A DNA stretch of 64,000 nucleotides from Pseudoxanthomonas gei (GCF_010119615.1 NZ_QOVG01000001.1:248001-312000), one strand, 5' to 3'; positions 38,267 through 48,014 are shown, numbered from the stretch's first letter. Notes: a model not told the origin generated them from the sequence alone. Numbers and translations: made by a program.

Positions 38267-39472
38267 ATGAGCAAGCAGATCCAGGAAGCCTATATCGTCG
38301 CCGCCACCCGCACGCCCGTGGGCAAGGCGCCGAAGGGCGTATTCCGCAATACCCGCCCCGACGACATGCTCGCGCACGTGCTCCGGGCCGTGGTCGCGCA
38401 GGCGCCGGGCATCGACGTCAACCGCATCGATGACGCGATCATCGGTTGCGCCATGCCCGAAGGCGAGCAAGGCATGAACGTGGCGCGCATCGGCCTGTTG
38501 CTGGCCGGCCTGCCCAACACGATTGCCGCCCAGACCATCAACCGCTTCTGCTCCTCCGGCTTGCAGGCGGTAGCCCTGGCTGCCGACCAGATCCGCCTCG
38601 GCAATGCCGACCTGATGCTGGCCGGTGGCACCGAGTCGATGTCGATGGTGCCGATGATGGGCAACAAGATCGCCATGGCCCCCAGCGTGTTCAACAACGA
38701 CCACGTCGCCATTGCCTACGGCATGGGCATCACCGCCGAGAAGGTGGCCGAGGAATGGAAGATCTCGCGCGAGGACCAGGACGCCTTTGCGCTGGCCTCG
38801 CACCAGAAGGCCATCGCGGCCGTGCAGGCAGGCGAGTTCCGGGGCGAAATAAGCCCGTACGAAGTGATGTCGCATGTGCCCGACCTGGCCGGCAACACCA
38901 TCCAGCTGCGCAAGCTGCTGGTGGAAAACGACGAGGGCCCGCGTCCGGACACCACGCTGGAAGGCCTGGCCAAGCTGCGCACCGTGTTCCGCAATCCGCA
39001 ATTCGGCGGCACGGTCACGGCCGGCACCTCCTCACAGATGAGCGACGGCGCCGCCGGCGTGCTGCTGGCTTCGGAACAGGCCATCAAGGATTACGGGCTG
39101 ACCCCGCTGGCCCGCTTCGTGTCCTTCTCGGTGGCTGGCGTGCGTCCCGAAGTCATGGGCATCGGCCCCATCGCGGCGATTCCCAAGGCGCTGAAGCAGG
39201 CCGGCATCACCAGGGAGCAACTGGACTGGATCGAATTGAACGAGGCCTTCGCCGCTCAGGCACTGGCCGTGATCCGCGATAGCGGGCTGGACCCGTCCAA
39301 GGTCAATCCCCTGGGCGGCGCCATCGCACTGGGCCATCCGCTGGGCGCCACCGGCGCCATCCGAACGGCGACGATCGTGCACGGCATGCGCCGTCGCCAG
39401 CAGAAGTACGGCATGGTGACCATGTGCATCGGCACCGGCATGGGCGCGGCGGGCATCTTCGAATCGCTTTGA
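38267..39472 (+). CDS. fadA: Acetyl-CoA C-acyltransferase (3-ketoacyl-CoA thiolase)
   Basis: A 401-residue thiolase for the last step of beta-oxidation. The nucleophilic Cys is in TINRFCSSGLQAVALAAD (near 90), and the C-terminal catalytic blocks are NPLGGAIALGHPLGATGAIR (His) and MCIGTGMGAAGIFE (Cys). VAGGTESMSMVPMMG is the usual loop. ATG 38267 has GAGG 10 nt upstream. It forms a unit with fadB and the TetR regulator and ends at a strong terminator. Thiolase I-type substrate range (medium to long chain) is inferred from pairing with the FadN-like protein. Confidence 0.95.
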   Translation: MSKQIQEAYIVAATRTPVGKAPKGVFRNTRPDDMLAHVLRAVVAQAPGIDVNRIDDAIIGCAMPEGEQGMNVARIGLLLAGLPNTIAAQTINRFCSSGLQAVALAADQIRLGNADLMLAGGTESMSMVPMMGNKIAMAPSVFNNDHVAIAYGMGITAEKVAEEWKISREDQDAFALASHQKAIAAVQAGEFRGEISPYEVMSHVPDLAGNTIQLRKLLVENDEGPRPDTTLEGLAKLRTVFRNPQFGGTVTAGTSSQMSDGAAGVLLASEQAIKDYGLTPLARFVSFSVAGVRPEVMGIGPIAAIPKALKQAGITREQLDWIELNEAFAAQALAVIRDSGLDPSKVNPLGGAIALGHPLGATGAIRTATIVHGMRRRQQKYGMVTMCIGTGMGAAGIFESL

Positions 39473-39495
39473 TTCAAGCACCCGTCCGGATGTAG

Positions 39496-39525
39496 AAAAG
39501 GGGCAGCCATCGGCTGCCCCTTTTT
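39496..39525. terminator. Bidirectional terminator between fadA and galU
   Basis: A perfect 13-bp stem (AAAAGGGGCAGCC with its complement) and a 3-nt loop, with TTTTT on the plus strand and AAAA on the left arm that gives a U tract in the other direction. It serves fadA and, from the opposite side, galU. Confidence 0.93.
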
Positions 39526-39551
39526 GATTCTTGCAGGTGGCCCGGGTCCGC

Positions 39552-40451
39552 CTATTCCAGCTCGGTGACACCCAGTTCCTTCAGCGCGTTCTGCATCAGT
39601 TGCTGCGCCGCATCGCTGAGCTTTTCATGGTCCAGCGCGTAGCGGATGGTCGCCTCGATCAAGCCGATATGGGTGCCGCAGTCGAAACGGGTGCCGCGAA
39701 AACGGTAGGCATGCACGGGATCATCGGCGAGCAGCGAGGCGATGCCGTCCGTGAGCTGGATTTCGCCGCCCGCACCGGGCGTAGTCCTTTCCAGCAAGTC
39801 GAAAATGCGGGGGCTGAGGATATAGCGACCGACCACGGCCAGGTTGCTGGGCGCGACGTCGGGCTCGGGTTTTTCCACGATTGCCGAAATGCGTCCCTCG
39901 CGACCATTGAATGCCTCGGTCGCGACAATGCCGTAACTGCCGGTCTGCTCGCGTGGCACGTCCTGCACTGCGATCTGGCTGGCACCGGATGCCTCAGCGG
40001 CGTCGGCCATCTGGCTCAGCGCACCCGGGCCGCGGTTCCAGATCAGGTCGTCCGGCAGCAACACCGCGAAAGGCTCGTTGCCGATGATCGGCTTGGCGCA
40101 CAGGACCGCATGTCCCAACCCCAACGCCTCGGCCTGGGTGACGAAAACCGCGCGTACGTGGCTGGGCAGCACATTGCGCACCAGCTCCAGCTGCTCAAGC
40201 TTCCCAGCGCGCTCAAGCTTCTGCTCCAGCTCGTAGGCCTTGTCGAAATAATCGGCAACCGCGTGCTTGTAGCGGTTGGTGACGAAGATCAGGGTGTCGC
40301 ACCCGGCCTCAACCGCCTCATCGACCGCGTACTGGATCAGCGGCTTGTCGATGATCGGAAGCATTTCCTTCGGCACCGTCTTGGTGGCGGGCAGGAACCG
40401 CGTTCCCAAGCCCGCCACGGGGAAGACTGCCTTGCGTATGCGTTGCGTCAT
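39552..40451 (-). CDS. galU: UTP-glucose-1-phosphate uridylyltransferase
   Basis: A 299-residue nucleotidyltransferase that makes UDP-glucose for exopolysaccharide and LPS. It starts RKAVFPVAGLGTRFLPATKTVPKEMLPIIDKP, the nucleotide-binding loop, and contains NEPFAVLLPDDLIWN, SAIVEKPEPDVAPSN and GGEIQLTDGIASL, all GalU signatures. Its ATG overlaps the stop of the WbpM-like gene (ATGA). It is the last gene of a leftward surface-polysaccharide run and ends at a strong terminator. Confidence 0.96.
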   Translation of the reverse strand: MTQRIRKAVFPVAGLGTRFLPATKTVPKEMLPIIDKPLIQYAVDEAVEAGCDTLIFVTNRYKHAVADYFDKAYELEQKLERAGKLEQLELVRNVLPSHVRAVFVTQAEALGLGHAVLCAKPIIGNEPFAVLLPDDLIWNRGPGALSQMADAAEASGASQIAVQDVPREQTGSYGIVATEAFNGREGRISAIVEKPEPDVAPSNLAVVGRYILSPRIFDLLERTTPGAGGEIQLTDGIASLLADDPVHAYRFRGTRFDCGTHIGLIEATIRYALDHEKLSDAAQQLMQNALKELGVTELE

Positions 40452-42358
40452 CTTGTCCTTCTTGCGTCGCGTGCCGGGAACTGCACGATGGTGGCCCCGG
40501 TCTCCTGTACATGGCCGGCGGGCGAAAACTCGGGTACGGAAGCCCGCAGGATCCGCGACAGCTCTTCGTTGTCATAGGCAGCCGCTGCCGCCTGCAACGA
40601 CACGATTGCCCGGCTGATCATTTCCACCGAGGCATCACGCGCCCGGGCTTCCAGGATCTTGGAATGGGAAGTGGGACGGTACAGTTCGTCGGCATGGAAC
40701 AGCGTTTCATGCAGCTTCTCGCCCGGCCTGAGGCCGGTGTAGACAATGGCGATGTCCTTGCCGGGCTGCTTGCCTGCCAGGCGGATCATCTGCTCGGCCA
40801 GGACCCTGATCGGCACGGGCTCGCCCATGTCCAGCGTATAGATCGAGGCGTGTGCGGCGCCGGCAGCCGCCTGCACGATCAACTGGCAGGCCTCGGGAAT
40901 GGTCATGAAATAGCGGGTCACGTCGGGATCGGTGACGGTGACCGGCCCACCCAGGCGGATCTGCTCGCGGAACAGCGGCACCACGCTGCCCGCCGAATCC
41001 AGCACGTTGCCGAAACGGACGGTGACGAAGCGGGTGGACTTGCGGTCGTCCATGGTCTGGCAGACCATTTCCGCGAACCGCTTGGTCGCGCCCAGCACGT
41101 TGACCGGGTCCACCGCCTTGTCGGTCGAGATGAAAACGAAGGTGGCAACACCCGCATCCCGGCAGGCACGCGCCACAACTTCGGTAGCCAGCACATTGTT
41201 GCGTACGGCCTCGCGCAGCTGCTGCTCGAGCAAGGGCACCTGCTTGTAGGCGGCGGCGTGGAACACCGCATCGGGTTCGGAAATCTTCAGCGCATGGGCA
41301 ATAGCCGCGGGGTCACCACAATTGCCCAATACCGACACGATCTCCAGGTCCGGAAAAGCGCGGCTCAACTCGGCGTGAGTGGTGGTCAGTGCAAGCTCGT
41401 CGACCTCTAGCAAGGCAATCTTGCGCGCCCCGTGACGCGCGCACTGGCGGCACAACTCCGAGCCAATCGAGCCACCGGCGCCGGTCACCAGTACGGTACG
41501 GCCGCCCAGCCAACCACGTATCAGCTTCCAGTCCGGCGTCACCGGCTTGCGGCCGAGCAGGTCATCGATGGCGACCTCCTTCAGCTCGCCCGGCAACGAC
41601 CTTCCTTCCAGAACGTCCACCAGTCGCGGCACGGTACGGAAAGGCAGCCCGGTACTTTCGCAAATAGCCACTACCCGCTGCATGTTCGCCGCGTCCAGAG
41701 ACGGCATGGCGATCACGATCAATTTCGCGGCAGTCTCGCGGGCGATGGCCACGGCATCATCCAGGCCGCCCAACACCGGCACGCCGTGCAGCTTGGTGCC
41801 TTTCAAACGGGCGGCATCATCCAGCAGTCCCACGGGCTGGTAGGCACCGCTGCGGCGCAGATCGCGCACCAGCGCTTCGCCCGCACGGCCAGCACCCAGG
41901 ATGAGCACGCGCAGTGCGACTCCGCTCTTCAGGTCTGAATTCTGGTTGTCCTTCCACGCGCGGAACAGCAACCGGGGCATCCCCAGCAGTCCGACAAGCG
42001 CAAACGGGTACAACACCAGGACTGCGCGGGGTACGGTTCCAAGGCGGTTATAGAGGGCCAGCCCCAGCGCCAGGGCAAGCAGGCCGAGCAGCGCGGCCTT
42101 CAGGATGTTCCACAGGTCGGGAACGCTGGCGAACCGCCACAGGCCGCGATAAAGGCCTACGCGCCAGAACACCAGGCCCTGGGCCACCAGAACGATGGCA
42201 ATTTCGGGCGACCACAGGGGGGACGCCGGCGGATTGGGCAACATCGCGTAGCGCAGGTGGTGCAGACCCTGCCAGCAAAGCCACACCATCAACAGGTCAT
42301 GGCTCACCACGGTAAGCCGCGGTACAAGCGCAGACAGCCGCTCACGCCATGAAATCAT
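40448..42358 (-). CDS. WbpM/CapD-like nucleotide-sugar 4,6-dehydratase (membrane bound)
   Basis: A 636-residue protein with about four N-terminal membrane helices (residues 15-130), a first Rossmann-like domain (LRVLILGAGRAGEALVRDLR) and the catalytic SDR-like domain (TVLVTGAGGSIGSELCRQCAR, then VSVLGNCGDPA). Such enzymes convert UDP-GlcNAc to the 4-keto-6-deoxy sugar for O-antigen or glycan synthesis. In FISTDKAVDPVNVLGATKR the residue that is Tyr in classical SDRs and usually Met in large WbpM/PglF enzymes appears to be Leu. Both ends overlap their neighbours by ATGA. Sugar product not determinable. Confidence 0.92.
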   Translation of the reverse strand: MISWRERLSALVPRLTVVSHDLLMVWLCWQGLHHLRYAMLPNPPASPLWSPEIAIVLVAQGLVFWRVGLYRGLWRFASVPDLWNILKAALLGLLALALGLALYNRLGTVPRAVLVLYPFALVGLLGMPRLLFRAWKDNQNSDLKSGVALRVLILGAGRAGEALVRDLRRSGAYQPVGLLDDAARLKGTKLHGVPVLGGLDDAVAIARETAAKLIVIAMPSLDAANMQRVVAICESTGLPFRTVPRLVDVLEGRSLPGELKEVAIDDLLGRKPVTPDWKLIRGWLGGRTVLVTGAGGSIGSELCRQCARHGARKIALLEVDELALTTTHAELSRAFPDLEIVSVLGNCGDPAAIAHALKISEPDAVFHAAAYKQVPLLEQQLREAVRNNVLATEVVARACRDAGVATFVFISTDKAVDPVNVLGATKRFAEMVCQTMDDRKSTRFVTVRFGNVLDSAGSVVPLFREQIRLGGPVTVTDPDVTRYFMTIPEACQLIVQAAAGAAHASIYTLDMGEPVPIRVLAEQMIRLAGKQPGKDIAIVYTGLRPGEKLHETLFHADELYRPTSHSKILEARARDASVEMISRAIVSLQAAAAAYDNEELSRILRASVPEFSPAGHVQETGATIVQFPARDARRTR

Positions 42359-43356
42359 TGGCCTGCTTCCTTACTCAATTGAACGTCCTTGCGCAATCGC
42401 GCCCAAACCAAGATGCCTGCTGCGTACCAGGTGATCGCTCCAGCGACAATCCAGAACGCGGTCCAGCCTACGGCAGCGAGCATCAGGATCACAGCCAAAA
42501 GGCTGAATACCGCATAAGCCAAGGTGACACCGGCGTGCCCCCCGACCTTTCGTACCCATCCTTGATAGAGATGCTGAACATGGGGCTCCCACCAGCGTTC
42601 ACCAGCTAGGATGCGCATGCACAGGGTGAAGCCCGCGTCTATTAGGAATGCCGACAACGGCAGCAGGAGCAGAAACAGAGCGGGGCCAGGCGCCGGGCTC
42701 AACGAGAAGGCAGCGGCCAGCAGTACTGCCAGCATGTATCCCAGTGCGCCGCTACCCACGTCTCCCAGGAAAATCCGCGCCCTGGGGAAATTGAATGGCA
42801 GGAATCCGCATATGGAAGCGAACAGCACCGCGGCCAGCCAAAGCCAAGGGCCTGCTCCAAGCAGCCACGCATAACCGAACGCGGCAATTGCTGCCTGGCT
42901 GGCCGCCAGGCCATTGATGCCGTCCATGAAGTTCCATACGTTCACCAGCACCATGACGGCCACGAACGCCAATGCCGCGTACTGTATGGCGCCCGTAGCC
43001 TGGTAGAGGACCCAGCCCAGGATGAGGGCCGCCAAGGCCTGGATGAACAGCCGCAACAGAGGGGACAGCGGGCGATGGTCGTCAAGCCAGCCTATTCCTC
43101 CCACCAGCATGAGCCCGGTGGCGAGCCCGGCCATGGACACCCGGTGTGCTGGGTGGGCGACCGCGATCCAGGCCATGCCCAGCAGCACGCAGGCCACGAT
43201 CGAAATTCCACCGCCCCTCGGTGTAGCCACGGCATGGCTGCGGCGCTCGCCGGGATGGTCCAGGAGGCTCTTCCCAAGGGCGTATCCCCGGGCCAGCCAG
43301 GTTGCAGCGGCAGACAACAGGAAAGGCAGCACCAGCCAGATCGTGACTGCCGCCAT
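42355..43356 (-). CDS. Undecaprenyl-phosphate sugar-1-phosphate transferase (WecA/WbpL family)
   Basis: A 333-residue polytopic membrane enzyme, about eleven helices, of the MraY/WecA superfamily that starts lipid-linked O-antigen or glycan synthesis. Catalytic features are DHPGERRSHAVATPRGGGISI (substrate loop), LVNVWNFMDGINGLAASQA with the NxxNxxDGxDGLA-type Asp pair, RIFLGDVGSGALGY and the C-terminal loop WWEPHVQHLYQGWVRKVGGH with the conserved His. The pairing with a WbpM-like dehydratase suggests a WbpL-like role with a UDP-6-deoxy sugar. ATG 43356 overlaps the lapB stop (TGATG); a longer open frame upstream is antisense-like and unconserved. Confidence 0.9.
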   Translation of the reverse strand: MAAVTIWLVLPFLLSAAATWLARGYALGKSLLDHPGERRSHAVATPRGGGISIVACVLLGMAWIAVAHPAHRVSMAGLATGLMLVGGIGWLDDHRPLSPLLRLFIQALAALILGWVLYQATGAIQYAALAFVAVMVLVNVWNFMDGINGLAASQAAIAAFGYAWLLGAGPWLWLAAVLFASICGFLPFNFPRARIFLGDVGSGALGYMLAVLLAAAFSLSPAPGPALFLLLLPLSAFLIDAGFTLCMRILAGERWWEPHVQHLYQGWVRKVGGHAGVTLAYAVFSLLAVILMLAAVGWTAFWIVAGAITWYAAGILVWARLRKDVQLSKEAGQ

Positions 43357-44534
43357 CAAACCACCGCGTAGTTGAGCAGCGGCTTGACCGTGCCCCATTC
43401 CTTGCAGCTTGGGCATTGCCAATGATGGGTTCGCGCTCCAAACCCGCACCGGGTGCAGCGGTAACTGGGATTGCGAACCAGCAACTGGTCGGTGATGTGC
43501 TTCAGGTCGTTCAGGGTCGCGGTGGGATCTGCACCCTCGGCCAGGGTGAGGTCGATCAGTGCCGCCTCGCCACGAACCGAAGGCCGGTCCTTGAGCTGGC
43601 GGGCCAGGTAGGCCCGTGCCGCGGCGACCCCATCCTGGCTCTCGACCAGGCGCGTCAATGCCAGCACCGGGGCGATGCCGCGGTAGTGTTCGCACATCTC
43701 GGAAAGGAAGGCGCGCGCACCGGCAAGATCGACGCCCAGCTCATAGTTGGCCATCAGACTGGGCAACACTTCCGGCAGATAATCCGGGTCATGCCGTGCA
43801 GCGCGCTCGAAGGCCCGTATCGCGGCTTCGTGGTTGCCTGCGTCCGATTCGATGCGCCCTTCAAGTATGCCCGCGCGCACGCAACTGGCATCGGCCTGGT
43901 AGGCGCGGGTGATCGAGGCGCGCGCGGCATCGGAATCGTTGGCGGTGCGGTGGCGTTCGGCCAGTTCGCACTCGAACTGGGCAATGAGTTTGCCCATCGG
44001 TTCGCCGGCCACTTCCTCGTAGCGCGTGGCGTTGTCGATCGCCTTTTCCCAGTCGCGCTCGGTCTGGTAGATGCCTATCAGGTGCTTGAGGGCCTGCGGT
44101 GCGCGCTGGTCTATGCGGGTCAGGTCACTGAACACCGTCTCAGCGCGATCCAATAGTCCCGAGCGCATGTAATCCTCGCCCAGGGCCAGCAGTGCCTGCA
44201 CCTTCTGCTGGTCGCTCAGGTCGTTCCGCTGCACCAGGCCCTGGTGCAGGCGGATGGCGCGGTCGACTTCGCCACGCCGGCGGAACAGATGCCCCAGCGC
44301 AACCTGGGTCTCGAAGGTTTCCTTGTCCAGTTCGGCGATGTGCAGGAAAAGCTCGATGGCCTTGTCAGGCTGCTCATTGAGCAGGTAGTTCAGGCCGCGG
44401 AAATAGGTGCTGGAAAGCCGGCTGACCTGGGTGTCGCCATGGCGTTGCCCTCCCCGCCGGCCGATGATCCAGCCGCTCAGGGCAGCCAAAGGCAGGAACA
44501 GGAAGAACCAGAACCATTCATTGAGGAATTGCAT
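43356..44534 (-). CDS. lapB: Lipopolysaccharide assembly protein LapB (YciM)
   Basis: A 392-residue inner-membrane TPR protein that in E. coli regulates LPS synthesis by directing LpxC to FtsH. The N-terminal anchor is MQFLNEWFWFFLFLPLAALSGWIIGRR. About nine TPR-like units follow, for example YFRGLNYLLNEQPDKAIELFLHIAELD. The C-terminus has the rubredoxin-like metal domain YRCTRCGFGARTHHWQCPSCKEWGTVKPL with two CxxC pairs. Length matches the family. It lies 16 bp after lapA, the standard lapAB order. Confidence 0.96.
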   Translation of the reverse strand: MQFLNEWFWFFLFLPLAALSGWIIGRRGGQRHGDTQVSRLSSTYFRGLNYLLNEQPDKAIELFLHIAELDKETFETQVALGHLFRRRGEVDRAIRLHQGLVQRNDLSDQQKVQALLALGEDYMRSGLLDRAETVFSDLTRIDQRAPQALKHLIGIYQTERDWEKAIDNATRYEEVAGEPMGKLIAQFECELAERHRTANDSDAARASITRAYQADASCVRAGILEGRIESDAGNHEAAIRAFERAARHDPDYLPEVLPSLMANYELGVDLAGARAFLSEMCEHYRGIAPVLALTRLVESQDGVAAARAYLARQLKDRPSVRGEAALIDLTLAEGADPTATLNDLKHITDQLLVRNPSYRCTRCGFGARTHHWQCPSCKEWGTVKPLLNYAVV

Positions 44535-44550
44535 GCGTCAGGGCCTGCTG

Positions 44551-44823
44551 TCAGGGTCCCGTGCCGGAACCGGCAACGGGCGTAGCGGCTTGCTTGTTCG
44601 CCTTCCGCAACTTGGAATACAAAGGCCAGACCATCGTCGCCAGCACGATCATGCCGCCGATGATCACCCCGGTCAGCAGCGACAGGATGATGGCATTGCC
44701 AGGTGTAGTGACCCAGCTGAGTGAAAACAATTTCAGGGTGATCTGCGGACTACCGTTCTGGAAACCGACAATCAATCCGAGCGCAAGAAACACCAGCGCG
44801 ATGACCAGACGAAAAATATTCAT
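44551..44823 (-). CDS. lapA: Lipopolysaccharide assembly protein LapA
   Basis: A 90-residue DUF1049 protein with two membrane helices, at about 5-22 (RLVIALVFLALGLIVGFQN) and 42-63 (ILSLLTGVIIGGMIVLATM), joined by the conserved LFSLSWVTTPGNA segment. It is the partner of LapB. I chose ATG 44823 (MNIFRLVIAL) because GGAG lies 6 nt upstream; ATG 44835 adds only MERP and has no ribosome site. It follows ihfB by 90 bp. Confidence 0.92.
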   Translation of the reverse strand: MNIFRLVIALVFLALGLIVGFQNGSPQITLKLFSLSWVTTPGNAIILSLLTGVIIGGMIVLATMVWPLYSKLRKANKQAATPVAGSGTGP

Positions 44824-44913
44824 TGGCCGCTCCATGCTTGGGAAGCACTAGCTTAGCCGAGACCGCCGATATCCACACGCAGGGTCAGCGTGGATTCTTG
44901 CGCGTAAACCTGA

Positions 44914-45219
44914 TTATTCGCCGCTTTCTTCAAGCGGTGTGACACCACTGACGCGCTCGCGCAACTCCTTGCCCGGCTTGAAATGCGGCACGTGCTTGGC
45001 GGGCAACGCCACCGAATCACCGGTCTTTGGATTGCGGCCCAGGCGGGGTGGACGGTAATGCAGGGAGAAGCTGCCGAACCCGCGGATCTCGATGCGCTCA
45101 CCGTGGGCAAGGGCACCGCCCATCATCTCCAGCAGTGACTTCACCGCAAGATCCACGTCGTCCGCCTTCAAATGCGGCTGGCGACGGCTGAGAATTTCAA
45201 TGAGTTCGGATTTGGTCAT
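44914..45219 (-). CDS. ihfB: Integration host factor beta subunit
   Basis: A 101-residue DNA-bending protein of the HU/IHF family. [17 protein letters not shown] and the beta-arm region [48 protein letters not shown] are diagnostic of the beta chain, including the RPPRxGRNPKTG arm tip whose Pro intercalates DNA. ATG 45219 starts the conserved sequence; a GTG two codons earlier is possible. It lies downstream of rpsA as in E. coli. The alpha subunit gene is elsewhere. Confidence 0.96.
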   Translation of the reverse strand: MTKSELIEILSRRQPHLKADDVDLAVKSLLEMMGGALAHGERIEIRGFGSFSLHYRPPRLGRNPKTGDSVALPAKHVPHFKPGKELRERVSGVTPLEESGE

Positions 45220-45249
45220 CGTCACGGAGCTAGGCGAAAGGCACCACTA

Positions 45250-45273
45250 CCGGCCCGGGACTAGCCGGGCCGG
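45250..45273. other. Hairpin between rpsA and ihfB
   Basis: A 9-bp G+C stem (CCGGCCCGG with its complement) and a 6-nt loop. It is not followed by a T run on the minus strand, so it is not a typical terminator; it may reduce read-through or stabilise the rpsA 3' end. Confidence 0.5.
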
Positions 45274-45292
45274 CGTGGATCGGATGACTTGC

Positions 45293-46987
45293 TTACTCGG
45301 ACTTGTTGCCTTCCAGCTGCGCACGCAACAGCGCGCCCAATTGGGTGGTGGCACCGGTGGACGAGGAAGAAGACTGCGACTGGTAGTCTTCAAGCGTCTC
45401 ACGCATTTCCGCGTCGTCCTTGGCCTTGATCGACAGCTGCAGCACACGGCCCTTGCGGTCCATGCCCACGAAGCGGGCTTCGATCTTCTCGCCGACCTTC
45501 AGGTGCTGGCTGGCGTCGTCGACGCGCTCGGTGCTGATGTCGCGCGCGGCCACATAGCCCTCGACGCCTTCGGCGATGTCGATGATGGCGCCCTTGGCGT
45601 CCACTTCACGCACCACGCCTTCCAGCTTGGCGCCCTTGGGATTGGCAGCCATGAACTGGCCGAACGGGTCCTGCTCAAGCTGCTTGACGCCTAGGCTGAT
45701 GCGCTCGCGTTCCGGGTCCACTGCAAGCACCACGGCTTCCAGGGTGTCGCCCTTCTTGTAATTGCGGGCCACGTCTTCGCCGGTCGAGTTCCAGCTGATG
45801 TCCGACAGGTGGATAAGGCCGTCGATACCGCCGTCCAGGCCGATGAAGATGCCGAAGTCGGTGATCGACTTGATCTGGCCCGACACCTTGTCGTTCTTCT
45901 TGTGGATGGCAGCGAAGGTTTCCCACGGATTGGCGGCGACCTGCTTCATGCCCAGCGAGATGCGGCGACGCTCCTCGTCCACGTCCAGCACCATCACTTC
46001 GACGTCGTCACCGACCTGCACGACCTTGGACGGGTTGACGTTCTTGTTGGTCCAGTCCATTTCCGAGACGTGCACCAGGCCTTCGACGCCCGGCTCGATC
46101 TCGACGAACGCGCCGTAATCGGTGACGTTGGAGACCTTGCCGAACACGCGGCTGTTGGCCGGGTAGCGACGGGCGATGTTGTCCCACGGATCTTCGCCCA
46201 GCTGCTTCAGGCCGAGGCTGACGCGGTTGCGCTCGCGGTCGTATTTCAGCACGCGGACGTCGAGTTCCTGGCCGACTTCAACGACTTCGGACGGATGGCG
46301 CACGCGCTTCCAGGCCATGTCGGTGATGTGCAGCAGGCCGTCGATGCCACCCAGGTCCACGAACGCGCCGTAATCGGTCAGGTTCTTGACCACGCCCTTC
46401 AGCACCACGCCTTCCTGCAGCTTGTCCATCAGCTGCTCGCGCTCTTCCGAATGCTCGCTCTCGACCACCGCACGGCGGGAGACCACGACATTGTTGCGCT
46501 TGCGATCCAGCTTGATGAGCTTGAACTCGAGTTCCTTGCCTTCCAGGTAACCCGGGTCGCGCACGGGGCGCACGTCGACCAGCGAACCTGGCAGGAACGC
46601 GCGGACGTCCTTGATGTCGACGGTGAAGCCGCCCTTGACCTTGCCGCTGATGCGGCCGGTGATGGTGGCGTTGGCTTCCAGCGCTTCTTCCAGCTCGTCC
46701 CAGACCATGGCGCGCTTGGCTTTCTCGCGCGACAGGACGGTTTCGCCGAAGCCGTTCTCGAGGGAGTCGAGTGCAACCTTTACTTCATCGCCGACCGCAA
46801 CCGTGAGGGTGCCGTCGTCGTTACGGAACTGTTCGATCGGCACGATGCCTTCTGACTTCAGACCGGCATTGATCACCACTACGTCGTTGCGGACTTCCAC
46901 GACGGTGCCCATGACGATGGAACCGGGCTTCAGCTTGGTGAGATGGATCTGGCTCTGTTCAAACAGTTCTGCAAATGATTCGATCAT
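45293..46987 (-). CDS. rpsA: 30S ribosomal protein S1
   Basis: A 564-residue protein with six S1/OB repeats; the repeats with [51 protein letters not shown] and [26 protein letters not shown] are clearest. S1 unwinds mRNA and helps initiation. ATG 46987 ([13 protein letters not shown]) is the family start. Only a weak GAG precedes it, at 12 nt, in keeping with the poor Shine-Dalgarno reported for rpsA autoregulation; that comparison is inference. It lies between cmk and ihfB in the conserved order. Confidence 0.98.
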   Translation of the reverse strand: MIESFAELFEQSQIHLTKLKPGSIVMGTVVEVRNDVVVINAGLKSEGIVPIEQFRNDDGTLTVAVGDEVKVALDSLENGFGETVLSREKAKRAMVWDELEEALEANATITGRISGKVKGGFTVDIKDVRAFLPGSLVDVRPVRDPGYLEGKELEFKLIKLDRKRNNVVVSRRAVVESEHSEEREQLMDKLQEGVVLKGVVKNLTDYGAFVDLGGIDGLLHITDMAWKRVRHPSEVVEVGQELDVRVLKYDRERNRVSLGLKQLGEDPWDNIARRYPANSRVFGKVSNVTDYGAFVEIEPGVEGLVHVSEMDWTNKNVNPSKVVQVGDDVEVMVLDVDEERRRISLGMKQVAANPWETFAAIHKKNDKVSGQIKSITDFGIFIGLDGGIDGLIHLSDISWNSTGEDVARNYKKGDTLEAVVLAVDPERERISLGVKQLEQDPFGQFMAANPKGAKLEGVVREVDAKGAIIDIAEGVEGYVAARDISTERVDDASQHLKVGEKIEARFVGMDRKGRVLQLSIKAKDDAEMRETLEDYQSQSSSSSTGATTQLGALLRAQLEGNKSE

Positions 46988-47152
46988 TGAATAAATCTCG
47001 GTTGATGACGCAGACCGGCACGGGATAAGGACGCGACGGTCCACTCGTTGTCGGCCTGGGCGGGATGCCTGTGACCGTGAGTGTTGTGGTGGAGAAAACC
47101 GCTGGGAGGATTCCCCCGGCGGGACTTGCCGCTTCGCTTGATCCTGGCTGGC

Positions 47153-47824
47153 TCAGGTCTGGACCAGGGCCAGCACGCGCTCAACGACCTGGTCGATGCC
47201 CAGGCCGGTGGTATCGACAAGGACGGCGTCTTCGGCCGGCCTGAGCGGTGCCACCGTGCGCTGGGCGTCACGGGCGTCGCGGGCGAGAATCTCGCGTAGC
47301 AGACCGCCGATTGTGACCGAAACCCCTTTGTCTTTCAACTGGTTATAGCGCCTTTCCGCCCGTTCCTCGGCGCTTGCGGTCAGGAAAACCTTGTAGGGCG
47401 CGTCCGCGAAGATGACCGTACCCATGTCGCGGCCGTCTGCGACCAGGCCGGGGGCCTGCCGGAAAGCCCGCTGGCGCTCCTTCAGCGCCGATCGCACTTC
47501 CGGGAAGGCGGCAATGGCCGAGGCTACCGCGCCGGTGGTCTCCAGGCGCAATTCATCGGTGGCATCGGACTCGTTCACCCATACCCGCAGGTCGCCTTTG
47601 GCGTCTTCACGGAAGGTCACGACCGTGTCGAACGTGCAGCGGACCAGCGCCGCCGGGTCCGAAACGTCCAGGTTGGCCCAGCTTGCAGCCACGCCGACCG
47701 CCCGGTAGAGCGCGCCGGAATCCAGGTAATGCCAGCCCAGCCGCTTGGCGACCAGCCTGCTGACCGTGCCCTTGCCTGCGCCGGAGGGTCCGTCGATGGT
47801 CAGTACTGGAATATTCTCGGACAT
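47153..47824 (-). CDS. cmk: Cytidylate kinase
   Basis: A 223-residue NMP kinase that phosphorylates CMP and dCMP. The P-loop is [35 protein letters not shown], the CMP-binding insert is [36 protein letters not shown] and the lid has [31 protein letters not shown] 47824 ([12 protein letters not shown]) has a GGGG run upstream and is the family start. An ATG at 47848 adds eight residues. It is the first gene of cmk-rpsA-ihfB and is divergent from rpmJ. Confidence 0.96.
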   Translation of the reverse strand: MSENIPVLTIDGPSGAGKGTVSRLVAKRLGWHYLDSGALYRAVGVAASWANLDVSDPAALVRCTFDTVVTFREDAKGDLRVWVNESDATDELRLETTGAVASAIAAFPEVRSALKERQRAFRQAPGLVADGRDMGTVIFADAPYKVFLTASAEERAERRYNQLKDKGVSVTIGGLLREILARDARDAQRTVAPLRPAEDAVLVDTTGLGIDQVVERVLALVQT

Positions 47825-47906
47825 TGCGACCCCGTGGTTTTCAGCCATTATGCCCGCCCGCGCGGCCGTGGCTGCAGGATGCCGAGCCCCCGGATCATGC
47901 AAAGGC

Positions 47907-47936
47907 TTGAACCTCAAGGAAAAAAGCCGCTAGAAT
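47907..47936 (+). promoter_or_regulatory. Sigma-70 promoter of rpmJ
   Basis: TTGAAC (47907-47912) and TAGAAT (47931-47936) are 18 bp apart, followed by a G+C-rich discriminator (GCGCGGC). The rpmJ start is 78 bp further on. Confidence 0.7.
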
Positions 47937-48014
47937 GCGCGGCTTGATTTTCGCTGCACCGTCCATTCCAGCCCCATCCCAGAATTTCCACCCAGAATCC
48001 TCCAGAGGTATGTC

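Noticed and set aside
42355-43695. 446-residue version of the WecA-like protein
   Set aside because: The first 113 residues are the lapB gene in another frame, basic and unconserved; the family start is the ATG at 43356 coupled to the lapB stop.
45250-45273. Intrinsic terminator between rpsA and ihfB
   Set aside because: The stem is strong, but there is no T run on the transcribed strand, so I list it only as a hairpin.
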